DNA from: Dactylonectria macrodidyma
Lineage: Eukaryota > Ascomycota > Sordariomycetes > Hypocreales > Nectriaceae
Length of the DNA: 64,000 nt
Assembly: GCA_020744425.1 (NCBI GenBank)
Contig: JAGMUV010000010.1
Location: 1,860,001-1,924,000, forward strand
Direction: 5' to 3'
Below the pieces are notes generated by a model, which saw only the letters and a program-made list of their open reading frames with translations, was not told where the DNA came from and made no database searches. Below, piece after piece: positions 12,716 through 25,595 of the stretch (positions within the stretch are counted from its first letter, which is position 1; each line of letters opens with the position of its first letter). Position numbers and translations under genes: made by a program.

Positions 12716-13684
12716 GCTACCTTCTGTTAGCTCACTGAGAACTCGCCGGTCTACGTGCACTGCTTTTTATCTCTTCCAGTAGAGACATGTCATTATGACG
12801 CTCTTTGATTTATAGATACATATAGAGCCAGTACTCCTAATGCTCATGAGATTCACTCAACCACCACACTGTTACTACATCAACGTCTTAATGCTAGAAT
12901 ATAAGTTACGAGTTGCTCCTGTTGATAGAGAATGGAATTGAATCAGATGTGACTGGGAGGGCTACCTTCCACCTAGGCTAGGGCTTGTCATGGAGAATCA
13001 GACTTGAATAGCAGAACGATGCTCCAGTTGCAACTTCAAATCGCCTCCTTGTTTGGTTCAGTTGGCGAACGCAGTAGTAATGCTGGAAAGAGTCATGCAG
13101 GCCTATCTCTAATTAGAACCGCGTGCAGAGTCAAACGAGCTTCAGTTATTGTAACCCTACCTGTAACCCTAAGAAGGCAAACTGACTCTCGAGCGAAAAA
13201 GGGACAGAGACTTAGGTAGTCGGACACCCCATAAGCGATTTAATCCAGGACGATCGCTTCGAAGCCTACAAATCCATTGTTCGATGAAGCTCATAAACCT
13301 AGGGGTTTCTAAGTAAGTTACTATGAATACCGAATCATCTTTCCCCGTTAGTACTGTATCAGACCAGGTTTCGTCAAAATGGTGTCGTGTGCAGTCAAGC
13401 GAAGTGATCAGCAAGTGATGGTCTATACCCTTATCGCCCTACTTCAGACATTCTTCTTGCATGCTACTCGCGTGTGAACTTCGATGAATAAATTAATTCT
13501 GCCGTCGCTCGCACATCAATTATTGAGATTACTGGTGATAGATTGCCAATGGAAGCTGTGGAAACGCGTATGCAAAATCTTGTTAACCGCCCAAACGCTC
13601 CTGTATCCCATCCACGCCTGGAAGATATAACTTCGCAATAAAACAGATCGCCCTATCAACTAGTATAGCAAACACTCAATCGTG
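12716..13684. other. Intergenic
   Basis: Lies between the convergent 3' ends of methyltransferase copy 2 and the PNP-ankyrin gene. No gene recognised. Confidence 0.5.
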
Positions 13685-15260
13685 CTAATAATCATTTCTG
13701 TAGGGGAATTGCTTCAGGATGCCATACTTTGCTCTCTCCCACATACTGGGACAAAGTAACCAAAAAATAGCATCATGTCCGTATTTCCATGCGTGGAATA
13801 TCGGTGTCTGTCTCTCGTCATTTGCAACTGAACTTGATGCTCGTGATTGTAGTAAAAGTTCGCACAATGCAAGCGAATCTTGGCGCACTGCGTAATGCAA
13901 TGGCGTCTCTCCCCTTGCATCACGAGAGTCGACATCACATCCGTGGGCTATTAACACTTTGCTGACCACGAACTGATCCGATTTCGCTGCCTGATGCAGG
14001 GGTGAAATGTCTCTTATATCATAGGCGAAATCTTCCAGCCTTTTAGACATGAGAGTACTGAAAGAGACGGACTATAATTAATTGATAATGCGTTCATATA
14101 GTTAATGTGTATTCATGATGCTCACATTTAATAAGAGACAATCCTCAAGCTTCTTTCGAACGTGACTCACCCTCCCCTCTGAAATGTCTCGTTGGAAATC
14201 TTCTACATCGGAGTTCGGTACTGCTGATGGAGTCAATGAGATTATTAGAGCATTCTCTATTCTTCTGGTTAGTGTTTATCTGGGCAGGGCGAAAGTCAAA
14301 TACCTTGTGATCCTAACGCATTCACTGGTTGCGTTTGACTGATATCTGCGACAGGAATGACAGTCAAAACTTCCTTGGCATATGTCGCAGAGACAGCAGC
14401 AGCATACGGCTGCCATTTCTTGTTCTTGTGAGAATCCGCATAGTCGCAGATGCCTCTGATAACCAAGCACGGAAAAGTGCTCATTAAGCCTGCCGCCTCC
14501 ATTTCGAAGCACAGGACGCCGCCAAGCTCCTCGCTACATCGATCTCTCGCTAGAGCGTCTTTCGTAACTTGATTGCCTGAAGCAATCGTTCCGTAGTGGA
14601 TAGCTATGTGATCCCTCGTCCTTGGGGGTCGTCCCGCTAGCCATCGTGTATCGCATTCCGCACAAGTTAGTCCTCCTTGGTGATTGTATGTAGGCTCAAA
14701 TAGAACGTCATCCTCAGTGACGCGCCGAAAAATCGGCAGAGTATCGAATACTTTGAGAAAGTCGGTGAATTTGATCCTCTGCCTTAAGTGGTTTGCTTGC
14801 AGCTTCGCCAGTGCCGTCAACAACACCGTCGGAAGTGAGTTAAGGGATCCCGTGCGGATAAACCGGCCTCGGCTTCCGTCTTGCCACGATCAAATTGCAC
14901 GACGCCTCCATGTTGACCGTCGGGCTGGCTCACCACCACGTCTCCCAGACGAATATCAGCCCTATTGCTCGGCACGCCGCCACCAATACTGACGAGGAGA
15001 CCAATCCGAACCGATGGGAATCGGAGTCGCATCTGCATGGCAACGGCAGGGTTGTTACCCACCTGGCCAGCTGGTAGACATGCAATGACGACGTTATGAT
15101 CGCCAATGCGGCCGAGGGTGTAGATGTTAGCATCGTGTTCGTCGTAAGGAGGATCCTCATGCTCTTCGTCCAGCACCTGTGACGCGGCTGCAAGCTCGAG
15201 TGGCAGTGCGCATACCCAACCAATTGTATAGGCATCGACAGGAAGACGAGAAGGTGACAT
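13685..15260 (-). pseudogene. Nucleoside phosphorylase-like plus ankyrin repeat protein, frameshifted
   Basis: The N-terminal part is a PNP_UDP (purine/uridine phosphorylase superfamily) domain of the type found at the front of fungal NLR-like proteins: YTIGWVCALPLELAAA, VIACLPAGQVGNNPAA-like, RIGLLVSIGGGVP, DIRLGDVVVS, then in another frame FIRTGSLNSLPTVLLTALAKLQ, CFEMEAAGLM and CLVIRGICDYADSHKN. After two introns (about 14242-14290 and 14060-14110) come ankyrin-type repeats: ISPLHQAAKSDQFVVSKVLI, GETPLHYAVRQDSLALCELL and RQTPIFHAWKYGHDA. The reading frame breaks once, near 14863-14875. Here one base is missing relative to the homologous frame, and no GT-AG intron can bridge the gap. No NACHT domain lies between the two parts. 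The gene is therefore a recent pseudogene, or contains a sequence error. In this family the PNP domain is thought to act as a sensor or effector in incompatibility-type responses. Confidence 0.75.
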
Positions 15261-15526
15261 AGAGGCCAGTGTTGTACTAAAGGTTGAGTAAAAATAGAGA
15301 CGATTAATGACATTAGGATCTTGTAGAGTTATTTCGAAGTGCTCGGCTGACTTTTGTTAACTCGACCCCGCTCTTATCGTGGAGGCTAAAAAGATCTAAG
15401 CGCAGCCAATGTATTTGTTAGATTGGATCATGTGCAGAGAGCATCGGATCGGGTGTATGACGGCCGGGCTTACACTAGAGGGGGTCTAGGGTAGGTCCAA
15501 GGTGTAGAGTGTTTGATCAAGGGGAT
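15261..15526. other. Intergenic, 5' region of the PNP-ankyrin gene
   Basis: No gene recognised between the start of the PNP-ankyrin gene and the MITE. Confidence 0.5.
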
Positions 15527-16010
15527 TACCCGTTGGTATTATGGACCCGCCGCCTACCAACCTCGTCCCGAGGTTGGTCCCAAAAACCCTTATCAGCACC
15601 TTTAATAATTGTCAACTTTTTAATGTAAAATACCGTTTTAAGCCCTATTTTCTGCCTCTAATTTAAAGAGTAAAATTCTAAGAAAAACAGCACTAGACTA
15701 AGCAGAGTCAAGGCTTTAGAATAAAGGTCCGCTTATCTTATTTTTATCAAATTCTATTAAGAAAAAATTAAAGAGCTTTTTTAAAAATTTAAATAGAAAT
15801 AAGGTAAAGAGTGCGTTTTAAAGCCCTGAATTCCCTTATCTTAAGTATATTTTTAATAAAATTTATATATCCAGATTGAGGGCAGGGCATAGGGTTAAAA
15901 AGTGGCATTTATACTAAAAAGGTGATAATTATTAAAGGTGCTGATAAGGGTTTTTAGGACTAACCTCGGGACGAGGTTGGTAGGCGGCGGGCCCATAATA
16001 CCAACGGGTA
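15527..16010. mobile_element. 480 bp MITE with long inverted ends and TA target duplication
   Basis: The element occupies 15529-16008 and is flanked on both sides by TA (15527-15528 and 16009-16010). Its ends are inverted repeats starting CCCGTTGGTATTATGG. The repeats stay alignable for more than 100 bases per side, with a handful of mostly transition differences. Each end contains a subterminal perfect hairpin of 23 bases (ACCAACCTCG-TCC-CGAGGTTGGT in the left end). The interior is very AT-rich and has no open frame. The TA duplication and small size point to a non-autonomous Tc1/mariner-type element. The AT-rich core would fit repeat-induced point mutation. Confidence 0.88.
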
Positions 16011-18838
16011 GTTAGAAGTTGGCGGGGCCAGATATTGTTAGTCAGCTGTTACATTGTCTGTAAGGACCAGGCTATGATATTTAACTAATACTGTAAATAT
16101 ATTAAGTAATTAGAAATGTTAGAATAAAAACCTAAATTAAAAAAAAATAGATATTAAAATGTAAATTATGATATAATCAAGGCCTTATAAGGGCTCTTTA
16201 TATTTCAAAGTCATAATTTAATTACTTTATAATTTTAAATTCTAATACACACCTTCCTCCGTCACTCGCATCTGATCTACCCAAGGATATAGCCGTGAGT
16301 TGCCGTTGAGACACCTACGCGGGCCTTCGTTGGGTCGCGGCTTCGAGATGGCACAGATTGTAAGAGCCTGGGAACCGCTGTCGAGGACTGGTAACTACCA
16401 CAATGTCAAGGGGGCGAGAAATTTAGATGTACTCTTCCTCACAACGTCAGATTTAAGGATTATCGTGACGGTGCGCATTTTGCTCCAGCACCCCGGCCAA
16501 TCGTGAAATACACACTATATACCACGATGATAGCTCTGGTCATTGCAATACTACAGTAGAGACGAGACAATCTAGCATAACATGCGATGCTCCTTAAGCT
16601 ATTGGAAATAATCACTTCCGACGTATATCACCCAATCAAGGCGGTGATACCATGATGAGGCTTGCAGCTATAACGCTTGCAGAGGTTATCCAACGGTCTC
16701 CACTCTCCAGCACTTCGCGACTTTTCGCGATCACGAAGAGCTCTGCTCGATTCTGCTTTGTATCGCTTCTTCGCCAGATCCGCCCTCTCTCGGCATGAAA
16801 AGGCCCTCGACCGTGAAGCTTTGAACAGACAGGGAAATACGTAGGCTTGGGCGCCTTCTGTATTATTGATGATGAAGGTGGGCTTAACGCAGCTGATTTG
16901 TCACGCCACTTAGAGCCACCGCTGAATGTTGATGCAAACTTGGTACCGAGCCAACTCAGCATCGCTAGCTAGGCAGTAATTAATAAAGAAAATAATGAAT
17001 GTAATAGGAAATTAATATACTAAGTCCGAGATAATAGAGGCTTCAATAGTTAAGCCAGAGATACCTATGTTAATTAGTTATAGTAAACTTATGCATTCTA
17101 CCCTCCCTTGCATCGCCATTACCTCTCCTGCAACAGAGCTGTGTCTACCGCCGTGATAACAGGAGGCCAGAAGACCAGGTTAACTCGCCGTTCCATTTTG
17201 ATTGGCTAATCACATTGTGATTACACCATGATCTGCAAAAGCGCCACATTCTTGAGACATTTTCAGCTCAGGCTCAGCTGATGATCTATTCAGCCTGGGC
17301 TAACTCACTGTCCTCAGCCTGCGGTCGCATTGATTCGCCTTTGATGGTTGAAATACGCCACAAACCGCCTTGCCAGACTTTCGAGGCCCAGTTGAGTACA
17401 GTAGCAGGCATAGAATTGGACACGTTAGTCACTAGCCATACCCAGGCCATGACAATTAGATCCTACCTAGTAAAAAAAAGCACTTCCACGGCCCTCTATG
17501 GCGTTCAGCCGCAGTCTTTAATATGCAGCCACTCGGACACTCCATTAACAGCGACCGAAGTGTTAATCGGTCGATAATTCATCCTAGAAGGGCTAGTTAT
17601 TTCTGACAGCCTTGCGCCAGGTTGATTAGGCTCGGAGTTGAGATTAGGCGCACGCGGTATTTATGTTCGCTTTCTTGTGCCCGCGTACGAGGCAACTGTT
17701 GACTCTTATGCATAATTAATTAAGTTGGGTGTGGCGGCTTACGACAATCATAGGGATATACATTATACCCCTGAGTCCTAAATAAATGCCACCATTCCAT
17801 CCATCCCGCACGCTAAACCCAAACGTCCACCACACCTTACTGGACACTAGTACCTAGCCGTCTTTAGCTCACCGCTTGTTTCTATACATTTCGCATTATT
17901 GAACATGGCGCAACACCCATCTAGCCCCCCTCTACGGCAAATTCCGAGCCCGTGCAAACAGTGAAGAGGCATCCCAGTGATGGGCAAACCTTCTCTTGGG
18001 AGGCTATGTTGACACTGTCCATTAGGAAGCTGCTGCTTATCTCGTATTGTGTCGATGGCGTACGTTGGAATGTGATTTGAGCAGATTGGAAATTGAAGAT
18101 ATCTATGTCGCCATCACTGTGTGAGTGGTTACTCCCAGATAATAGCCACCCCAACCGTCATGGAGCAGGCAGCTGGGGCTGGAAATATCACTGGCTGATG
18201 ACCTTTCCGCTTCAAACCGTCGCTAGAACCTATAGAAGCCGGATCAAATACTACAAAGTAGTACAGTACTTGTGCTGTATGCTAGATAGGGAGGAAAGCT
18301 CCATCACACATGGCCTTAAATTTCAGCTCTGCACATTAACGCAACACTGCCACCACGGAGCCCGACGATGGGGGAATCATTACGGGAAAAAAAAAAAAGA
18401 CAAACTAAGACTGCAACTCTAGCTTTTAGGCTGAATATCGGGCGTTCCCTCGCATTCCCGGTAAAACAATCCTAACCGTAGATAGCATCAACTAGCACAC
18501 ATACATACATACACTTCTTTTGTCTCAGCCTCAATATGAGAATGGCAGGGAGCTATGCTCTTGGCGTCAGGGCCCTTTCCCCTGTTCCGCCTAGCTCCCT
18601 CAACACGTGTCTGTGTGGCGTCAATATTGTGAATCCGGTGGTGGATGTGACAGGTTCACATTGGTGTCTCACCAGGTAGGCAGCCTTATATCACTCTCGT
18701 AACAACTCGTCCTCGCCTCCATCCCGTTCCAAACAATCCCCTCTTTTTCTCCAACGAGAGTACTCGTCCACTTCATACCTTGCCCAAAAGGAGCGATCCT
18801 ACGAGCGAAGATCGTTCACGATTTCCCGTCACGATACT
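16011..18838. other. Intergenic with AT-rich block
   Basis: The left part (16030-16250) is strongly AT-rich and gene-free. A 108-codon minus-strand frame at 16636-16962 has a Ser/Pro-rich N-terminus and no recognisable domain. Frames at 17281-17577 and 17921-18154 are similarly featureless. The last 300 bases are pyrimidine-rich, and I take them as the promoter and leader of the kelch gene. Confidence 0.5.
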
Positions 18839-20880
18839 ATGGGTCCCTCATTGTGGCCAGCATGCATACATCAAACCTTTCTGCTCCTCGCATGGTGCCT
18901 CGTAGGGACATCTGTTGCGCAGCATGACCCCATCAGGGACTTTTGCCGGAGATGGGGGCACCAGTCGGCCGTGGTTGATCGGAGGCTCTATATCGACGGG
19001 GGCCTGGTCAACTACAAGCCCTTTACGTCCTCGTCTCAAAATTTGACCAGTATGTTTCTGTCCCCTGCCCCTGCCATGGATTGAGAACCTACCAACAAGA
19101 TTGTAGACACCTTTCTCGCATACAATGACCTCGATTCGGTAAGCGACGGCATGCCCCCACTGTACGCCAACATCTCCAAGAACGACACGATTCCGAGCGT
19201 GAACGGCGGCATCCTGTGGGAAGATTCGGTCAACAAGCGGCTGTACCTCTACGGCGGTGAATACCACGATACTTCACCGGCTGCCTTCAATCTGTACAGC
19301 TACGATATTCTATACGATGAATGGGTGTCGTTTGGCCCTCCCACGGGGGCGGGCACAATCAACGCTGTTAGTTACGGAGCCGGGGTTTCGATCCCGTCGA
19401 GGGGAGAGGCATATTACTACGGCGGATGGCTAAGCAACGCGTCTGTTCCAGACTGGGGAGGCCCACCGAGGGCCACGAACAGGTTGATAAAGTACACCAT
19501 GGACTCGAACTCGTGGAGCAACCTCACGGGGCCAGACGACGTCCGCAGGGCAGAAGGTTCAATGGTGTTCATCCCCATCGCAGATGCTGGCATGCTAGTG
19601 TACTTTGGCGGCAGCAAAGACTTGTACGGGAATGGGACCCTGACACCACAGCCCTTGGACGAGATCTTCCTGTTTGACGTGGCCAACGGGAAATGGTACA
19701 CGCAAAAGACGTCGGGCCGCACTCCCGAGATCCGACGGCGATTCTGCGGTGGCGCGACGTGGGCACAGGACCAGTCCAGCTACAACATGTGAGAGATAAT
19801 ACTGTAGATATCAGATGTCCAGGTCTCAAAAGCTAACTCCATCCCAGCTACATCTACGGTGGCGCAGGCTTCCCCCCAGAGACAACAGGCTACGACGACA
19901 TCTACATCCTCACCATCCCGAGCTTCCAATGGATCCGGGGCCCATACCCGCCCGGCAGCAATATCACGGGGGCTTACCCCAAGAGCATGATGAGCTGCAA
20001 CGTCGTCGACAACGCGCAGATGCTCGTCATTGGCGGCACCTACTCCAACGACTCGACGTACATGTGCGACGCCGACGGCGTATGGGGTACGCACAACATG
20101 GACCTGGGCGAGGAGAATCCCGAGAACGCCATCTGGGCGCTGTACAAGCCCAACCTGACGACGTACGCCGTGCCTACGGATATCCTAACGGCTGTGGGAG
20201 GCCGCAATAGCGGTGGTGCCGTCAAGACGAAGCCTACCAGCGGGTTTGATGCGCCAGACTTGTCGGTTCTCATGACACGCACGGCGGTGCTGACAACGAG
20301 GAAGCCGACACGCCAAGTCAGTTTCACTACCACAACGAAGTCAACGTCAACGCCAACGTCAACTCCGGACGACGATTCCTCGCCTCTGAGCACAGGGGCT
20401 ATAGCTGGCATCGCCGTTGGAGGTAGCATCGCCCTCATCCTGGCGCTGCTGGGATGCTGCTTCTTCATCCGCCGCCGTCGCAAGTACTACAGCTCCGAAC
20501 GCACCGCCGCCACTCCCGTGCCCTTGAACGGTCCAGCCATGTCGACGACACCAAATCATCATCATCAGGAGCAGCAGCATCAGCATCATGGTTCAATGAG
20601 TCAGGGGCCGGTGTACAGCGGCTTGAGCAGTACACAGCCCGCGTCGCCGACGACGACGGCTCCCTCGTATAATACGCACCAGTGGGTACAGCCGGTAGAG
20701 CCTCCGGCTGAGCTTGCGAGTGAGGGTGAGCTGCACTACGGACAACGGAGCATGAGTCCCATGAGCGGCAAGTTTGAGATTGGCCCCGGGGGACCGCAAC
20801 TGTCGGGGATGACGGAAATGGACATGTCCCCGAGGCAGAGTCCTGATGGGGAATATCCGCTGCACAGCCCTTCGGTGTAG
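18839..20880 (+). CDS. Kelch-repeat, single-pass membrane protein
   Basis: Three exons, 18839-19049, 19107-19788 and 19848-20880, give 641 aa. The product starts with a signal peptide (about residues 1-27, hydrophobic core FLLLAWCLVGTSVAQ). A galactose-oxidase/kelch-type beta-propeller follows, with repeated blade motifs RLYIDGGLV, RLYLYGGEYHDT, AYYYGGWLS, MLVYFGGSKD, YIYGGAGF and MLVIGGTY, each followed by a W near the blade end. A Thr/Ser-rich linker precedes one transmembrane helix (about residues 480-503, TGAIAGIAVGGSIALILALL) and a stop-transfer cluster RRRRK. The cytoplasmic tail is His/Gln- and Pro/Ser-rich, about 140 residues. Several NxS/T sites lie in the propeller. This is a common fungal architecture of cell-surface or septum-associated proteins; the exact function is unknown. 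The second intron contains a clear GCTAAC branch site. Confidence 0.92.
20540..20595 (+). repeat. His/Gln low-complexity tract inside the kelch gene
   Basis: CAT/CAG triplets code for a run of His and Gln residues (HHHHQEQQHQHH) in the cytoplasmic tail of the kelch-repeat protein. Such triplet tracts commonly vary in length between strains. Confidence 0.8.
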
Positions 20881-23075
20881 GATATCTCGACAGTTGTTTC
20901 GTAGAACCCGAGTTGCAAGTGTGGGGTTTAATATTTCCTTCGACCAAGTGACAATACATAATTAGGCTTTACGGGATCAAGAACCTGGCGTTTCCTTAGG
21001 GAAGATGTGCAAGACGCTATTCTTAATAGACTGGACGTTCTTTTGATTCGCTCTAACCTCAATATTACTGGCATCCAGGTCTTCTAATGTAGTAAAGTCA
21101 GATAAAATCCCATCGCCATCCCTTTTTAAAATACGGAGAATCTCACAGATTGGAGCATATGCTAGGACCATCTCTTTGATGCGGACTTGATTGGTACTCT
21201 CGCTTGCCCAGTGCAAACGCAGGGGTGGCTGAGCCGGGGACAAGTGGCGGTGGTGGCGGTGTTGGTGGAACTGGCCCCAGGAATATGTAGCATGGTGCTG
21301 GTTGCTCAAAAGTCTGCTCACAAACCCTCGCTTGTTCACCAGACACCATGGGATCAAGCTGCATTGTGAGAACAGTGCAATGTGCGAGCCATTGCGCCGT
21401 GCTTTGGGATTGTTTCAACTGGCGTCCAGCTTACTGTCCTCTCGCGGGCTGCGGTCTCTGATGATGTGGATGCCATGGAACTGCACCGGGAGTACTGGCA
21501 GACTAGGAATCTCTGCGGCGCTAAGAGGTAGATGCCGTTGTAGGAGCCCATTCGGCGTTCTGCCAACGTCAACTCTCCGTTAGGGCCAAAATTCGTTCAC
21601 AGCCAGTCAAGAGACTCGAAGTTTCTAGGTTGGAAAGGGAGAATGGGTGGTGGACCCGTCGATGCTGAAGTGATGATACTAGTCATTACCAGCATGTCTC
21701 AGGTATTGCCGGGACTGAGCTCCGTAGATAAGTTCTGGAGGTAAACCTTGTCTAGGATGCAAAGCCCACACTCCATCATGAATCCCCTGTCGGCCATGAC
21801 GTCTGAAAGCCTGTCCGATAGAGAGAAGACGAGACTCGGGTCTCAAGATCTTCTCCATCGATGACCTGCAAAGCGCTGCCGAGAAGGCTGTGCAGCTGTC
21901 GAAGGTCGTCAAGTTGGGCCAGTTGTTCCCAGCCAAGTTGTGGGGGCCGAGACTGGACAGACGAGGTGCACCGCCTGTGCAATCTAGTTGGGTTCACCCC
22001 CGAACCTGACAGCCGTGACCAGGGGAGCCAGGGCGGTTCAACGCTTGCCACGCGGAGAAGTAGCCGGTCGCGTATTTAATCCACAAGCACATGCTCTTGC
22101 CCTACTAATTGGACGCCCCCTAGGGCCCAAGAAGTGAGGTTTGGATCTCGATGCTCACTCTGAGGGGGTTGACGGACGAGGAGCTTGAGCAGCGTATGAG
22201 AGAACGGGCGCAGAGAGAGAGGAAGAGCGGTCATATAAGATGAGGCTCGTGGAGCTGCGCACGGCATGTCCACACGTCTCGCTGAAGGGAGCCTTCAAAG
22301 TGGTTAGCAAGTCCATATACCCCAACTGCAAACGGTTTGTGGAGAGGGTGAATGAGGAGCTAGGATTAAACATGCAACTACACTATCATTGCTTGGATTC
22401 TTCGTGGAAAATGTCCCGCCACTATCTGCTGTAGAACTCCCCGGCACCGAAGCTGACAATCGTATTGTTGTTCCCATACATCTCGATCCAGTCTTCTAAG
22501 TATTCGTGTTCCTCTTGACAGCCGGGACTATGTCTTTCTCGGACGTGTTGGATTTCCTGTTTTGGTGTCACCTCCACGGCGTCTTCGCATCGATAACCCG
22601 CTTCATCTTGATCTATTTGGAGCGGACTCTTCGTTACAGGTGGGTAGGCATTGCTGTTGGGCAGATAGTCAATTATATTTCTATCCTAGATTATCATGGT
22701 GCGGGATTGTCGTTTGATGCATGAGCCCCATCCATGACTAGGGATATTTAGTGTTGAACGTGAACGTGCACCCGACCCATCAATTTCCAACCCCTGATGC
22801 TTCAGCCCCCCATTGTTGGCCTGGGAGTCGCCCATTCACTGGGCGTTTTGAAGGACTGCAGGGATTCTTGCAGGTGTCAGTATTCTTCTTGCGCTTAGCC
22901 TAGCAAGAAAAGCGAAGGGGTCCATAAAGACTGCCAAGACGGCATGCAGATCCTGCACATGTCAACGCTCTAGAGCCCATATCGGAAGCAATATCGTCTC
23001 AGATGCTGGTAAGAGGAATGGTCTAGATAGGACTAGTAACAGTACTAGTATTTAGTCTGTGAAGTCTAAGAATTC
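20881..23075. other. Intergenic, possible degraded sequence
   Basis: Many short frames occur on both strands, none with a family I recognise. A minus-strand frame at 20977-21357 (126 codons) is composition-biased (His/Pro). A minus stretch near 22440-22495 reads IEMYGNNNTIVSFGAGEFYS, which looks protein-like but is bounded by stops. I cannot support a gene. Confidence 0.45.
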
Positions 23076-24623
23076 CTATGTCCCCCTTCCTGGCAAATCT
23101 GCTCTGTGCACCAGACTCGCCTCATCATTGTCACTGTAATGTACCGTGGGGGTTTTCTGAAGGTCGACTCCAGGAGTATCATTGTCCTCTTCCGAGTTTG
23201 GACGATTCGGGACGACTAGCTCAATATCGCGTCCTCCCGTCTCACGTGTCTTGGGCCGATTGTTGCTTCCGTACTGTTGGTAATGATTGCCATTGCTGCG
23301 CACCGAGCTGCCTAGAGCAGGCCACAGTCTGATGAGTAGTATGCGTACTGTCGGGAAACAGGCGCACATGATGCCGACGCAAATCTCCATGGTGGACCAG
23401 AGAGAGACGTCGTAAAAGTCCCATGTTGGGTTTGACGATTCGCGAAGATGCACGAGCGCCTGAAGGCGTAGGAAACTCACGATGGTCACACTACACTGTA
23501 GGTCAGTAAAAGCAACGTCCAAAATTCTCAGCAAGACGGGGTGGTACACTTACAGAGCCCCGACGCAGAACATGACTGCTACGCCAGCCTTCTTCTTCCA
23601 GTGAAGATTCAAAGTGCGCAATTGCCACAGAGGAATAGCGAGAATCCATATGTCAAAGGCAATGCTTATACTACCATTCACCCACGATCCACCGCTGGGG
23701 TTATGGCAGGAACCCTCATGTAGTCCGTCCCATCCTGTCCAGAAGTATGAAGTCGGCTTGCATTGAAAGATCAACCCTAATATGCAAGCGAAACCCCAAA
23801 GGGTGTTGAGAATAAACGTGGCCCAAAGCAAACGCTGAACTCCCTGTGAAGGAAAAATCCTTAAAAAGAACGCAATAATAGCTAGCTTAACTAGCGGAGA
23901 TTGTATGAAGTAGAACAACCCTGTGATCCATAGGTACCGAAGGGTGTTCGTGATTTGGTCTGCCGTCAAGGTCCAAATGTCTTTCCCAAGACCGCTAGCC
24001 GTCATGCCGGTGACGGTGATAATAGTAGTAGGCACAACAGTGATCATCGCTAACAATACGAGCCAATCATCCAAGCCGAGACTGAGACTCCCGACAAAGA
24101 TCTTGCATGCGAACCGAATAACGACGAAGACTCCTGCGATGCAGGCTAGGGTGATGGAGCTAACGATATAGTTCTCTGTGCGGTCTCGCGTCGGTGCGTC
24201 GCAGTAGTCTAAGCTGGCGTTCTGGGTTGCTGTGGGAGGTTTGCCATCAATATCCATTGAATATGAGGCGTCAAGTGATTCGTCACATACTCAGAGTCTC
24301 AGGTATTGTGCAGTTAGCAGCGACGCAGCTTCTCAAGGTCTCTTGAAACTGCTCATTGGTGCAAATGCATGTCTGGTTGGTATGGGGGCAAAGCTCTGCC
24401 TGGAAAACGGCGTCGATACATGGCGTCTGAATTCGAGCCGTCAATGATCTCTTCCACAAATTGACAATCATCCGAACGGCCACGGAACCGGCCACAACCG
24501 GGCATGTCGACAACTCACTGCGCAGCTGGGAAGGCCAGGGAGGTTTGAGAAGGAATCCTTGGCACGGGTGGGGACGAGGAAGAGAGAAACAAAAACAAGA
24601 ACAAGGCAATGTAGGACATCCAT
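23076..24623 (-). CDS. PTH11-like CFEM seven-transmembrane protein
   Basis: A plasma-membrane receptor-like protein of the Pezizomycotina-specific PTH11 group. Four exons, 24623-24519, 24426-24291, 24229-23554 and 23490-23076, give 443 aa. It starts with a signal peptide (MDVLHCLVLVFVSLFLVPTR). A CFEM domain follows (about residues 30-80), with the Cys spacing LPSC, TPC, ELC, TC-IC, SC, NC, containing QTCICTNEQFQETLRSC. Seven hydrophobic segments follow, with family landmarks VIRFACKIFVGSLSLGLDDW, the GLGKDIW loop, LFYFIQSPLVKLAIIAFFLR, ILGLIFQCKPTSYFW and PLWQLRTLNLHWKKKAGVAVM. The C-terminal tail is hydrophilic and acidic. The start was chosen because it opens directly on the signal peptide. 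The ligand is unknown. In plant pathogens, members help sense host surfaces. Confidence 0.93.
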
Positions 24624-25595
24624 TATTTCCTCCCTGGATTCATGTTTGATGCAGGACAGGCGATGATCATGCAGGTCAGTCATCAAGAGGTGGGGAACCG
24701 GGAGAGTTAAATGCCACGAAAGGCTTCAGCCCTGGGGAACCCCTGATCACCGGCATAGACCCGATACCCGTAGGCGGAGAGTCCGTGTTGGATGGCATGA
24801 CAGGGGGTGTCATAACCATCAAAAGCGGCGAATATTCATGTGAAAAAACGCCCGGTTCCGCCACAAAGTCATGTAAAGACTCGGTAGAAACTAACATGGT
24901 GTAGAATGCCAAGTTCCTCAACCAGCCATTGGTCACTAGCACATCAAGTGGCGTTGATCAGCCAACCACGTAAGAAATGCTAAGAATCACGGAAAGTCTC
25001 GCCCCGAACTAGGACGTGATGATCGCGCCGAGGACACCAAGTTTTGCGGCCACAGGTCGGATGTCCCCACCCTCAGGAAACAACGTCAGAGGGTGGTGTA
25101 GGCCCTGTGGTTATCCGTACTAGGGGGGTCCCGTTTGCAATTCGTCGTACCCTACGATACCTTTAATACGTACATAGTAGCAGCATGTTCAGTGCGACAC
25201 TAAGACAAATTTCGGTTAGCATGATACCACTGAGAAGTTCGCCCCGCCGATCACAGCGTACAACATAGGATCCTCGAATCAGAAAACGCGATCTGGAAGG
25301 CACTTGGGCAGAGAAGATAACTTGGAGCTAGCAAATAAACGGTTCACCTATGTCATCTCTGAAGACCCTCGAAAGCTCCGCTAGCTGCTCCCGGCCGTCT
25401 CAACTAATAGTCACTGCTAACTACATCCGCGAGGAGGCTTGCGTCGCAGACTAGGCATAGAGCCAGTCAGCATTCGCAACTCCCGCCACAACAATCTACA
25501 GGAACCCACTAGAAGATTGTGCTGATCTCGTCTCTTCTAAATCTTCGGAATGAGCCGCTACCCCCGCTTGAATAAAAAGCTCCCCTTGTGATCTA
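24624..25595. other. Intergenic
   Basis: Upstream of the PTH11-like gene. An 88-codon minus frame at 24676-24942 is Pro/Ser-rich and unassigned. I see nothing else. Confidence 0.5.

Noticed and set aside
13140..13175. CCCTAA-like motifs (GTAACCCTACCTGTAACCCTAAG) resembling an interstitial telomere
   Set aside because: Only two imperfect units; not a telomeric array.
20465..20959. 164-codon minus-strand frame opposite the kelch gene tail
   Set aside because: Mirror of the low-complexity His/Gln/Pro/Thr tail; no independent support.
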